From Parelaphostrongylus tenuis (taxonomy: Eukaryota; Nematoda; Chromadorea; Rhabditida; Metastrongylidae): a stretch of DNA of 64,000 nt. The translations under genes were made by a program, and so were the position numbers. The notes beneath the pieces are model-generated. The model saw only the letters and a program-made list of their open reading frames with translations, did no database searches and had not been told where the DNA came from. Positions 1 through 10,890 of the stretch are shown piece by piece (within the stretch, counting starts at the first letter, position 1; every line of letters begins with the position of its first letter). The stretch covers positions 1-64,000 of the forward strand of contig JAHQIW010005559.1 of assembly GCA_019055375.1 (NCBI GenBank), in the 5' to 3' direction.

Positions 1-162
1 CAACTTCAATATTTGACATTGTTCCCATTACTATTAACTTCAAAGATAATAACAATCAATATTAGTAATTTATACCTCTTCTATTGACCACTTTTTTACA
101 GACGCGCTCAACATGATATAATCTGATAAGAATATATCATGTTCTGAGCTGTTAGGTCTAGT

Positions 163-207
163 GGTATACAGGCGCTTGTTTCGTCCTATTGGGACTCATC
201 ACACACT
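163..207 (-). ncRNA. Hammerhead relic (family C)
   Basis: Reads GUGAUGAGUCC, loop CAAUA, GGACGAAAC on the minus strand, so stem II and GAAA are intact, but core C3 is G and the cleavage triplet is GCC. The left flank (70-160) matches the family C tail, including AGATTATATCATG and TTGAGCG. Confidence 0.6.
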
Positions 208-235
208 AAACTAATATTCACTTGAATCTGTGAAT

Positions 236-1558
236 TTCTACAATGCCATACCTCAACGATAAAACGAGATAATCTCATTCTTCATACCGTTATCAAGCAG
301 CAGATTTCCATGAAGTATCCTGACAAAAAATATTATTATAAACTGGGACAAAAGTAGTGGCCGACTTTGAGTGACAATCGTGGATGCCCTTGACCTGGGT
401 CAAAACAGCTTTATCCGTCAATTAGGACCACAAAAAACTTCTAATTTTGATCAGTCAAAATGCTCCCTTATTCTAATACAATAATATTTCCAAATCCTGG
501 AATTAGCCAGTTTTCCGATCTTTTTCCCAAAATGGCAAGCTTGTTGAAGAATTTTCTGTGGGTAACTGTGTAGATGACTGAAAAATAGCATGGTACGATG
601 AGTGCGATAGATGAGGCAAGGCCCCGTAGGGGAATTTGTAAAAATACTGCAGCAATAGTTATGGAACTGAAATCTAGCTATGAAACGAACATTTGGGGGA
701 GAGGGGACCGCCGTTGTCCATGAGATTCGTTAGCCAGTTATCCACAAATACGATATAATCTTTCGATGGACTTCATCAAGTTCGTGGTTATACTGAAATA
801 TCAATAAAGTCAGCAGCAAAAATAACTTTTCTCGTAATCTCAAAGGCTCTCTCACTAATATGATTTAAAATGCAAAACTATTTAGACATATCGTTGTACT
901 TAGTATACGTATGTGTGTAATATATAGATATTCCTTGAAAAACCGGGCATCTGATATGTGCAAGTGTATAAACAGTTATGATAATAAACTTTTAGCCTTC
1001 TTTAGTACAGAAGCCGATCATAGGTTTCAAATTCCGGGAGGTTTCACGTCTTTTTGAGTAGTAAAACAAGCACCTGCCTAGAAAACAAATAGCTCCAGAT
1101 AATAATAGAAGTGCAGTCATGGGCGAATCACTAATTAGAGGAAACCGCCTCCAGAAGGAAACTCGGTTGAAAGGCGTTAAGTATGTAAGATCACACTATT
1201 GGACGATTTTCTGATATAATGACCTGGCTACACCCTTAAAATGCATCTTGATTTAGAAGTCCAGAGGAGAAAATTAGCTAGCCGAATAGATACAAGGTAA
1301 TCAGATAATGTTTAAATGTGATTCGTTGTAAAGGAAATTTTATTACCTATTCCGTCTTGTTTGAATTTGATTTCAAATTTGAAATATTTCGGGAACTGTT
1401 TTTGAATTCAATTTGACTTTAACTAACTGGGAAGGGACTTGTAAAACATATGGTTTTCCCTCCATAAGAGTGAAGTAATTATCATTTTCTTCATTTCCTG
1501 AGGTGATGTATAGAAAATACGAAGGTCATCAAATCAGGGGATGACTTATTATTAGCTA
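236..1558. other. No recognisable feature
   Basis: AT-rich DNA without a supported reading frame, RNA gene or repeat that I can align within the window. Confidence 0.5.
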
Positions 1559-1569
1559 ATTAGAGATAA

Positions 1570-1876
1570 AAAGGGATAAAGGATAAAGCTCTCGGCGTTG
1601 ATCAATCCCTGAGGGATGCGCCATGCATTCGACTTCAATTTTTAACTTCGTTTGAGGTGATTGAATGCATATCTGGCCTTTACAATGACTCGCGGTGGCC
1701 TCCCGCTGAACCGAGTCAGTGCTGCTTATCCTCCCTGACAAGTCTGAGTCCTGCCTGGTACCAATTTACCGACCCCGGAGGGATGGATGGCTTGGTGAGC
1801 CATGAGCGCGAGATCGAACCATTGACCTCGTGTGCGATGCAGGGCACCTCTAACCACTGCGCCACATGCGCTCTTG
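1570..1876 (-). mobile_element. tRNA-derived SINE (family 1), full length with target duplication
   Basis: On the minus strand: A box TGGCGCAGTGGTTAGAGG, B box GGTTCGATCTC, then a unique body (GGTACCAGGCAGG, AGCGGGAGGCCACCGCG, GCATTCAATCACCTC) ending in CTTTATCCTTTATCCC. Flanked by ATTAGAGATAA at 1559-1569 and 1877-1887. The box spacing is that of an RNA polymerase III promoter. The reading frames over it are shadows. Confidence 0.9.
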
Positions 1877-2131
1877 ATTAGAGATAATTCATGGAAAATC
1901 CTTGTTTCATGCGTTATGTTTAATAGAGGCAAAATAGCGCAGTGATTAATGATGCAGGGATCAGAACCCCTCCTCAACACTTTCTTGCAATCGGTAAACT
2001 GAACGCCTTGGAACACCTTAGCTCCGCTACGTACAGGATTGTAGGACAGCTGTTTAAGAATCAACGCGTGAAATGTACAAAGATTTTTGGGAAACAGAAA
2101 TGCGAGGAAACGAGTGAAATACAAAAAGTCG

Positions 2132-2170
2132 ACGGATCTGCGCAATAAACTATGATGACGAGTCGTTAGA
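2132..2170 (+). repeat. Short repeat shared with 3.9 kb
   Basis: GGATCTGCGCAATAAACTAT and GATGACGAGTCGT recur at 3915-3955 (GGATCCGCGCAATAAAAATT, GATGGCGGGTCGT). Confidence 0.6.
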
Positions 2171-2209
2171 AAATCGACGGTCCAGCAAGTGTTTGCGCGG
2201 AAACTCACT

Positions 2210-3099
2210 TGATCTCAATGCAAAAGCCAAATGAGTTACCACAGCTGTGTTATATTCAAAACATTATGGCTCTCATAACCCCATTTATAAGGAATAAGTT
2301 GACAGTGGGTTTATGTCTTCAAAGCTGTGGTTTAATCCTCAGGCGACATCAATAAGGTCGATTTGGTGAGTTCATCGACCCTATAAAGAACTAATCGGTT
2401 TTACTAAGTGTTCTTGATTGTTCTGTGGGTATAAACAAAACCAGATTGATCATCACTAAAGTAAACCTAGTACAGTAATTAAGACACATATCTTGCACCA
2501 TACCCGAAGATGATTTTCCAAATTGAGCAAGGCACACACTGAAAGGCTTACGAAGAACAAAATGCAACGATTAGCGTTTGAAAAAAATTATTTACTGTAT
2601 GAGTGAAATTTATGTATTAACTTTTATTCACTTAGATTACGAAGGTATTAATCTGAGTAGATTGCGAGTTGACATGGCTCTCCAGGTTCTGAAGAATGTA
2701 ATTAGCCAAAACATAAGCCACTGTTGAATAAAAGTTGTTATCAACAACTCCATGTTAACTTATCAATTTAACGGTATATCACTGATTAATTCCACGCTAA
2801 CGAGAAACTGCACCTGGAAAATGACTAAAATTTGCTCCTCTTAATCCTTCCAACAATCAGTCACAACGTGGCCGGTCATCACAACCAGTACAGATATAAC
2901 ACGAATTACTAACTTTCACTAAACCATCGTATTTCAAAAAAGTATACCAACGTAGTGCGCAAAATTGAAGGAAGATTAGTTTAAACGATACTATGTATTT
3001 GGAGTCTGTATTAGCTCTGACGTGACAAACTAATTTCTTGAAAACCGCGTTCTATCTCTGGGTTTATAAAATACAAAAAGCGCCTAAGAGGTCTGAGTA
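2210..3099. other. No recognisable feature
   Basis: AT-rich, no supported gene between the SINE and the mariner fossil. Confidence 0.5.
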
Positions 3100-3470
3100 T
3101 TGGGTTGACAATCTCCCGAACTATTTCGTTTGTGTACAAGTTTATTCCGTCTTTCCAACAAATAAAAACTTGTAATGATTAATTGAAGTATTATCCTTCA
3201 ACTTCAGTCACATCCTCCCACTTTTCCAGTAATTTCGTGATTCCGCCAGCGGTTAATTTGGTGTATTTCGAGTCAAAAATTTACTCATGTGCGTGCTTCA
3301 CCCACCTCATTAATGTTTTCAAAGCGTTTTCCATTCAAGAAGTGGTGTAACGATCGGAAGAGGTGAAATTCGCCGACTGACAAATCCGGAGAGTCAAAAT
3401 AACCGTAAGAAGTTGCTCTAAATGACAGTAAAAATAAAGGCTCAAATGAATGAAAAATAATAAGCAATAA
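3100..3470 (-). pseudogene. Mariner-family transposase, C-terminal fossil
   Basis: Minus frame 3285-3467 has FDSPDLSVGEFHLFRSLHHF and LNGKRFENINEVGEA, the block around the third catalytic Asp and FLxGKxF of mariner transposases. Further on, in another frame, GITKLLEKWEDVTEVEG resembles the mariner C-terminus. TTGGGTTGACAATCTC at 3109-3124 looks like a mariner inverted-repeat end. The N-terminal two thirds are missing. Confidence 0.7.
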
Positions 3471-3707
3471 CGAAAGAGAGCAAAAACTTTATCACTTTAC
3501 CAACATCTTATTGGTATGGGATTATAGTGTATCTAATATTTTTTTGTATTATGAAATCCAATCAGCAAATTCATTCAAGTTCAAATCATCATGGGGAAAA
3601 TCCAATCGCAAGATAAAAAATTCCTGTCGTAATCGACTGATTGGCCACGATACCAATTTGTTATGATAAGCTGGTAAAACCATACCATTTTTTGAACTCA
3701 TTTCAAG

Positions 3708-3895
3708 AAAGGGTGCCGTAGCCTAGTGGTTGTGATGCTCGTCGCGGCACTTGTGAAGCCAAACTCTACCCCAACACTCTTCGGCAAACAACAAGAACGC
3801 CCTTTGGAACGCGACAACCAGGCTGTCTTAGAGATTGCAAGAAGACATGCTCTATCAATATTCTACGTCACTCAAGAAGAAGAAGAAGAACTGAT
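3708..3895 (+). mobile_element. Possible tRNA-derived SINE ending in (GAA)n
   Basis: A-box-like TAGCCTAGTGGTTGTGATGC starts a 180-bp stretch that ends in five GAA units (3878-3892). No clear B box and no second copy seen. Confidence 0.35.
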
Positions 3896-5091
3896 TAAAT
3901 GCTAGAGCCATTGGGATCCGCGCAATAAAAATTGTGATGGCGGGTCGTGTCAATAATAACAAAGAAATTTGAAGAGAAAATGTTTCCTCACCAGTTGCGA
4001 AGATCCTTAGCAACGTAGATTTTACTTCAAATTCATAAGATGAACTCAGTGGAATTATGGCATGAATAGATCAATAACGATTTTCTCCCTAAAAACTCGA
4101 AGTTAAAAAAAGCAAAGGGTGGGAAGGTAAGATTAACTCTCCAGGGGCCATGAGCTGAGATACTTAGCATGTCGTGCAACGTCGCATCACACTTAACTAA
4201 TGTAATGATGGCGTCGCGTATCGGTTAAAAACGGGCAGGCACTATCTGCAGGTTGATCATACCTCATGATGTCTACCTGCGAGTGCCTTATGAGCGACCA
4301 GTGCGACGTCGCCTGCTATCAAACGGCGGTCCAATAGGATTAAAGATGTTGGGTAGAGATGTCGCACACTACAGGTGTTGTCACTGAATCACCTTTGCGT
4401 CTGCCTGAGGCTAATATCAATCTCGTCTATATCTCTCGCCTCTGCGATCGGGGTATTGCTCTTAAACTAGACTGCGAAGAGCAACCTTGATTTACAAAGA
4501 TTTTGAACAGCCTTTGGTTGAGCCTAAGAGACGTTCTAATGAATCTGAGTCAGGTTCAGAAAAATTACAACTTTGAATCCTCATGGCTAAACTGCATGAA
4601 GGTCTTTGAATTTCAGAACCGGACAATAGAAAGAGCACCAAACTTGTACTTCGTAGTTGAAGCTGTGCATTTTCACTATTTCTTGGCGAAAATTCAATCC
4701 CTAATAAGCTCGTCGTTTCTCGCCTCTTGAGAAAGTTCTGAAACGGTCAAAGTCAAAGCTCTTGTAGAACTTATTTGAAGAAAACAAAAAAAAAAACATC
4801 TTCCATTAGTTTATATATGAGGATGCAACGGAGAAAATATTCTAATGAATAACTGATTTCATTTCACTTCGATAAAAAATGATCAAAGAAAGACAGTGAC
4901 ACAGAAAAATTTGAAAATATTGGCACATATATCAGATATCTATTGCGGGACGAATACAAGTTCCAGTTCAATATGAAAAAAGAAGCAGTCACAGAGTTGA
5001 CTAATGCACATGAAAGTTGAGAGAACCCGGTCGTTTGCAGAAAGAATGGTAGTAAAAACTGACGACGTAGGTACTGTAGTTGGTCAGACAC
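3896..5091. other. No recognisable gene
   Basis: Locally GC-rich at 4150-4450, with GCGACGTCGC-like words repeated (4172, 4306); otherwise nothing that I can assign. Confidence 0.45.
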
Positions 5092-5195
5092 GGGTTCCCG
5101 GAAAGGGTGAAATTTGAGTTCGATTTCCACATGACGCCATATTTTGCACATCATTCGACATTATTGGGTACATTTTTAACATCATACCACAGCCA
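5092..5195 (+). repeat. Dispersed repeat shared with 8.8 kb
   Basis: AAAGGGTGAAATTTGAGTTC, TTTTGCACATCATTCGACAT and TATTGGGTACATTTTTAAC recur in slightly changed form at 8805-8900, same strand. Confidence 0.7.
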
Positions 5196-5204
5196 GAAAG
5201 ATTA

Positions 5205-5700
5205 CTAACCCCCAACGGACGGCTACAGAAATCGATGCGCGCAGCGCGAATTGCGCAATTTTCGTTGTTTGATTTAGGTTTTTCTTCGTTTAGCAAAAAT
5301 TTTCGGAATTTTTGCGTACTATGATAGAACAAGATTTTCTCTACATGTCTTTCATAGAGAAAAACGCTGTTTACTGCGCAATCGTACTGAATTTGGCATT
5401 CAATCAATTGTATTGCATTGTGCAAAGGGGATCACAAGGAAAATCATCAGTTTTGCTCTCTCCTAGTTTTATGCAAGACCCAAGAGTCATCATAATAAGT
5501 GAAACTTGGAGAACAACTAGTAATTTATCAAAATAATTATACATGCCGTATTCGATACCTATTCATCGAAAACTCTCACTATATATAAGTTTATATCAAT
5601 CATCCAGCTTATTTCCAATTATTCAGAGTTGACGTACGTGAGAAAAGGTTAGCACTTATGAATAGTGGAAGATTTCTAAGCGGGAAGGGACAACGGTTGT
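5205..5700 (+). repeat. Dispersed repeat with TAACCC-like end, copy 1
   Basis: Reverse-complement match to 57040-57775, including CGGACGGCTACAGAAATCGA, TTGTATTGCATTGTGCAAAG and TCAGAGTTGACGTACG. This copy preserves the site without the SINE. Its left end (CTAACCCCCAACGGACGG) resembles ends at 55.1, 56.1 and 59.9 kb. Confidence 0.75.
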
Positions 5701-6559
5701 TTGAATAGAAGGCTTAGAACATCAACATTATGCAAATTTGGCAAGAAACATGTGTCTCCAGAGAAGTATTCACTGTACTTTACCCCTAGCCGCACCCACA
5801 TTCAAAAAGATTTTTATTCCCTATTGAGGTTTTAGTAATTATTCGACATCCTGAATATTGAGAATCTAAAAGGTGTGCTTTATTTTTCGAATGTTTTTCA
5901 TATTATACATTGTAGGTGGAGTAAACATCTCGCTATTCATATGTTAGGCAGCAACAAATTTTAAGCCGATCTCATTTGCTGGGCAAGGGATTTTCGCAGG
6001 GGTTTTAACAATTACTGAAAAAACTGAATAATCGGCTACAATTCTACTTTGCCGCTTTACAAAACACTTTTTTATAACACTGTAGCATCCAGAATAAGAG
6101 TGTGCTTTACACTTACCATTCGCCTTCATTTTATCATGCATATAGATCTTAGAAGCACAAAAGCATACCAGCTTATAGGTATTCCCGCATTTTCAAAATC
6201 TACGTTATTATCTGAAGATTTTTCGATGCGATGAAAAAATTCCCAGTTGAAGAACTTCATTTCAAACGTGATCGCTCGCACCTGCTCCTTGAGTTGGCCG
6301 CTAAACAAGGCCAGCGGAAAGCTCCATAGGTGAGTAAAATGGCCACAGCGACAACTTGTTGGTAAGGTAATTGCCTCATCTACCGCGTAGGTGGATAGAA
6401 ATCTAACACACTGTGGGTTAAAATGGCGTCAACTATTATAATTTCGAAGAAGACTTTTTCATCACATCGACCAGAAACTTCAGATAGAAACGCATGATTC
6501 TGATACTACGGAAAGATCTCTACGCGCAGACATGCTTTTCGTGCTTCCAGCGATTTATG
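5701..6559. other. No recognisable feature
   Basis: AT-rich; short frames on both strands look random. Confidence 0.5.
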
Positions 6560-6900
6560 CTCCTGTTACATAAGAAAGCCAAAAAGCGAGTGTGAAACAA
6601 AATTAAAAACTACGAAAAATTCCTGCTCAGCGATTGAGATCGGCTAAAAAATTTGTCGCCGCTTAACATATAAAAATCAGACTTTCTTTCACACTGAAGC
6701 ATCTTTTGCTGGACAGAGGCTCAAAATCAGACTTTCAGTAGCCATTTCGATAGCACAAATCTCAACGATCTCATTGATAAGCTTGGCTTTTGAGAAAGAC
6801 ATACAGCTAAAAGATTATTGACTTTTCACACTCAGCGGCATGTCGATCGCGTTAGCGCAAATTTATTACAGAATGCGATGAGTGCTGAATCAAAACCCAA
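6560..6900. repeat. AT-rich dispersed repeat cluster
   Basis: Degenerate monomers on the minus strand with the signature GAGATTTGTGCTATCGAAATG (inverted as seen at 6745-6765 and 6840-6865). The same family is at 7.4, 8.4, 27.6, 33.2, 43.6, 48, 56.5 and 60-61.7 kb. Confidence 0.5.
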
Positions 6901-6928
6901 TATTCTTGTTAGTTGTAACAATGGACTA

Positions 6929-7200
6929 AAAAGTTAATAGTATTTTTAATGCATTTCGCACTGTTATGCCCACGTTTCATCCTTTCCGGGGACTCGTGCT
7001 ATTCCACTACACCACCGAGGTACATTTGCTCGACCACTCATTTTTTCAAACGTCTCAATGTTAAGCTATCAGCCACCAACCTTTGGCAGGTTTGGTCGGG
7101 TATGCGATTTCGCTTTATAAACCCAGTTGAGCTGACAGCTATTCTAATTACTAATACTCAAAGTTGATAGTATTTTTCAATGCATTTTGCACTGTTATGA
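6929..7200 (-). repeat. Degraded SINE family 2 and local direct duplication
   Basis: A stretch around TATTTTTAATGCATTTCGCA (6939-6958) recurs at about 7165-7200 (TATTTTTCAATGC). Between them is a minus-strand tRNA-like element (A-box-like TGGTGTAGTGGAATAGCAC) followed by a repeat also found at 17.2 kb (GTTTGGTCGGGTATGCG). Confidence 0.5.
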
Positions 7201-7212
7201 TGTTTTCTATAT

Positions 7213-7334
7213 TCCTAAGAGAATTGAGTGGCGAGCAAAAACACGACCTCAGGCGGGAATCGAACCCAACGTTTCATCCTATCCGGGGACGCGCCTGAGG
7301 TCGTGTTTTTGCTCGCCACTCAATTCTCTTAGGA
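7213..7334. repeat. Perfect 43-bp inverted repeat (foldback) around a SINE 2 tRNA-like piece
   Basis: Left arm 7213-7255 and right arm 7292-7334 are exact reverse complements over 43 bases; the 36-nt loop holds a B-box-like GGGAATCGAACCC and CCTATCCGGGGAC. Neighbouring repeats are diverged, so this duplication is recent or maintained. Confidence 0.95.
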
Positions 7335-7369
7335 CTAAGAAGTTTTTCTCAAAAACTAAGCACATCTAT

Positions 7370-7800
7370 GAAATTGTAAAGATTTGCGCTACTGAATGGG
7401 TGTGAAAGCCTTAAAGAAAAAGCCCTGTCTAGCGAAAAAATACTCCGTTGTGTAATACAGTATTATTCTTCTTGTATAGCCCACAAAGAGGCTTTTTTAC
7501 AAAAGGCAAGCATAACATTGAAATCTTCGAGATTTGAGCTATCGACTGGTTATCGAGCGGCGACAGCTTGATGCCAATGTTGCAATATCTTTCCATTTAC
7601 CAGTGGAAGGCATACGCGCAGCATGTGAAGTACAATCTTAATTTCAGTGTTGCAGCTCAACAAAAAGATTTATAGAAAACCAAGAACACTATTAAATTTG
7701 CCCAGATTTGCTCTGTCGAAAAATTGCTGGTCTTTTTGAGGAAGAAGCTCTGCTCGTCAAAAGATACTTAGGTATTAAATAACATTTTCTTTCCACTGCT
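7370..7800 (+). repeat. AT-rich dispersed repeat cluster
   Basis: Several monomers with AAAGATTTGCGCTACTGAATG, TCGAGATTTGAGCTATCGAC and AGCGAAAAAATACTC motifs about 170-200 bp apart. Confidence 0.55.
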
Positions 7801-8329
7801 ACAACGTGATTTAAAGATCTTCAAAAATAAAGTACATTTTTCAAATTTTCAAGTTTTAATCTAACGAAAAAACTATCTAGAAATAGCCAAAAATACATTT
7901 TTTTCTGAATATGGGTGCTGACAGGGGAATACCGTGTCATACGCAATAAAGAACGCGCACTCTTCCTACACTTATTCGAGCTACATATTAGAACTCCCTC
8001 CACATAAAACTCTATTAGAATGCTCACTTGTAGAAGATGCCCTTCAAGTTACGTTCTCGAAAGACATGCGGTACAAATGCCAATAGAGGTTGGAATTTTT
8101 TCGTTTTTTTTTTCAAGAGGACGTGGGATTGCCACTGAAAAATAAAGGATTTGGAAGAAGTAATCACTCTTTATATAAAAAACTTTTGTAAGAAATTCGT
8201 TCCTGAATTTCCATTGCTTATGTAACGATAAGATACCTTTGATGTATAGCTTCACTTATAATTGATAAAAAACCCACCTATGATGTCCAAGCTGCGAGGT
8301 CATATTTTAGGCGTGAAATGTGATCTGAT

Positions 8330-8570
8330 TTCACTCTTGAATCGTTCCATGATAGCCTTTTAAAAAACCAATTGCATTTTCAAAATCCTCGAGATTTGTA
8401 CTATTCAATGAATAATAAAACTATAATGAAGAACCACATCGAAGCTAAGCAAATGAAGGACATTGAGTGCGAAACATAATATTATTTCGCTGCTGTAGCG
8501 TAATAGAAAGCGCAGAGATTCAAGCTTCCGAAAGACTACCAAATGTCTAGGAGAAAACTTTTATGCTGCG
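8330..8570 (+). repeat. AT-rich dispersed repeat
   Basis: CTCGAGATTTGTACTATTCA followed by a GTGCGAAACATAATATTATT block, as in the other clusters. Confidence 0.5.
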
Positions 8571-8804
8571 AGAAAGGCTTTCAAACAATCGTGTGCCCCA
8601 GTTGGTACACATCGTCCCTTAGGGATTGAACAAAAGAATTCTTGTTGATCACATATATCCATTATCTGTCAACCATAACTGGGAACAATGCCGAAATGGC
8701 TTGTCAGGCCAATCCGTTGATGACTAGTTGTTGACAGATTGATCTATTGTAGCTTAGTAAGAGTGGTGGCAAAAGAGGTCCTGTTAGTGCAAGTGATTAA
8801 CACA

Positions 8805-8900
8805 ATCTGCGAAAGGGTGAGATTAGGGGTAGATTTCCGTCTGACGTCGAGATTTTGCACATCACTCTACATTATTGGACATATTTGTAACACCATGTCA
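8805..8900 (+). repeat. Dispersed repeat shared with 5.1 kb
   Basis: Second copy of the 5092-5195 repeat (TTTTGCACATCACTCTACAT, TATTGGACATATTTG). Confidence 0.7.
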
Positions 8901-9179
8901 CCAATAAAAAGCGCTCGAACAAGAAGGGATCTCTTCAACTCAGCTGCTTTTTCAGAAATGTTGAAAAAAGTCTTAAAGTTCGCTGAGATGTTAAGTTAAT
9001 GAAAGCGTTTAAGTGAAACAGTTTGATGAGAAAATTGCAATGAGCTTGTCCATAGACAGTGATCTCGCTTTGAGATTTTAATCCAGGATAAATCCAGAAA
9101 GTTGTATCGGATACACACAAACCGGAAATGGTTGGCCGGCTTCATATGTCACTCATTTTTTTGCTGCTTCCTTCCAGCA

Positions 9180-9420
9180 CAATGACGTACCACACCGACC
9201 ACCTACACCACCTCTGCCATCATTACCATCACAAAAAACCACCTGGGCTACCACTACATAAGCTATCAGCACAATCACGAAAAGCATCGCTACCACCACC
9301 ATCTCCGTCATCATAACTACCACCAAAACCACCACTACTGTCACTACCACCACCATCACCTCTTCGTCGACAGCCAAGCATCGTTTGCCATCACTCGACC
9401 GACCACGCCCCTTCACAGCC
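9180..9420 (+). repeat. CAC/ACC-rich low-complexity tract
   Basis: Imperfect CCACCA/ACCACC triplets give histidine/proline-rich or valine-rich frames (9128-9316 +, 9153-9560 -). The repeated residues follow from the repeat, so I do not call a gene. Confidence 0.7.
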
Positions 9421-9599
9421 GTGCCCACATTCCTCAACAGACGGGCGGTGAGCGAATGCAAGTAACGACGGATTTTCCCTTGTGTTCTTATCGTCGTCCG
9501 GTTGTGGGTGTGCGTGTGCCGACTCATCCGACTTTTCCTGGACCCGTATCGATCTGTCACAAATTTTCGAAATTTTCGTCCCAGTAATTGAGGTCATTC

Positions 9600-10109
9600 A
9601 AATGAATCTGATTTTAACTACCGAAAAAAAAATTTATTTCTCATTGTTTAGGCACTAATTTACTTTTTATCAAGTGATTGGGAACGGTTTTTCTTTTGAG
9701 GGTTTATAGTAGGGCGCATGGTGATATATCAGATTTTGCTTATTTTGTGATACACGTTGTGGTTGTTATGACGTGCACAATGAATATTAAGCACGTGGAG
9801 GATTCAGGTGAGATTATTGGAAAAATCTACTATGAGACATGAGAAAAATTCTGGGTTCGTAATCAATTATATTGATTTGATGAAGTACGTAACAAATTGA
9901 AGAACTCCAAAATTACGTTATAAAATAGTAGTTTCGTATTGTCTCGCATAGAAATGTATGACACAAAAAGTTTTTGGATCTCTGGAGAATTTCGCAATGG
10001 TTTTAAGTTCACTAAATGTTTCTCTTTTTTTTTGGCATACTTCAGAGTCCCTCTCTTGTGCTGGAAATTCAACAAGATACGCGAATATATGCAGAACAAA
10101 AATAAATAA
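9600..10109. other. No recognisable feature
   Basis: AT-rich; nothing seen. Confidence 0.5.
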
Positions 10110-10136
10110 TCAAATATATATATATATATATATATA
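10110..10136 (+). repeat. (TA)n microsatellite
   Basis: Uninterrupted TA dinucleotides in otherwise featureless AT-rich DNA. Confidence 0.95.
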
Positions 10137-10439
10137 ATATTTGAGCACTTACATTTTAGCAGAACAGTTTGACAATGGAAAAGCTCAAATAAGACGATAA
10201 AACATTGCTGGAATTAATAAGAAATTTTCTCAATCCCTCACAAAGTCCTCTGTCTCTCCTCTCCATTTGCTCTAGGTGAACTGATCACTCACTAACTACG
10301 AGCTTGACTAGTCACAGTATCTTCAAGTTCAACATAGCACATGAATGTTTTAGCGACTCGAACATCTTTTACAAAAATTTTTTCAGCATCTTAGATTGTA
10401 TGTAGGAAATTTTGTCTATTTTTCCTCCACCTTTATCAG

Positions 10440-10890
10440 TAGTCGCTCCGTTGATCGTCGAGTGATGCGAGCGCCACCAGAAAATATCCATTCTTGTCTA
10501 TCACGTGCAAAAAGTTTCCCAAGGGGTCTCCCTTGCTAAAGGGATTCATTTAGCACCATGTCAATTTCAAGGGTTTTCCGTAAAGAAGTTAGACCATTGG
10601 GTGGGTCTCAGTAGTTTTCCCGTGGCGCGCTCAACATCTCGAAGAATCTGGCCGGTAACAGCTCTCGTCCATCGGTTGACGTTAAAGCACATTGCGTGTC
10701 CAGTCCACCTTATCTTTAGTAGCATGGCGTTTAGAACGACATTTTGACTTTTGATCGTTGACGTGGGTCAGAACTTCCGGATCCTTTTTCTCATTTGCAA
10801 GATACGGGATACTTCAAAGATGGACCTTTCGACTGGGCGTTCGATAGCGCCAATTGGTTCTTTATCTTGTTTATAAGCCTTTCCTCCTGA
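10440..10890 (-). mobile_element. 5'-truncated RTE fragment (C-terminal end)
   Basis: The minus strand aligns with the end of the intact RTE: CGAACGCCCAGTCGAAAGG, CAAATGAGAAAAAGGATCCG, CGATGGACGAGAGC and GATCAACGGAGCGAC. Frames are broken. Only the last 0.45 kb is present. Confidence 0.85.

Noticed and set aside
9153..9560. Valine-rich 135-residue frame and its His/Pro-rich opposite
   Set aside because: Product of a CAC/ACC-rich tract; no conserved domain and no splice context.
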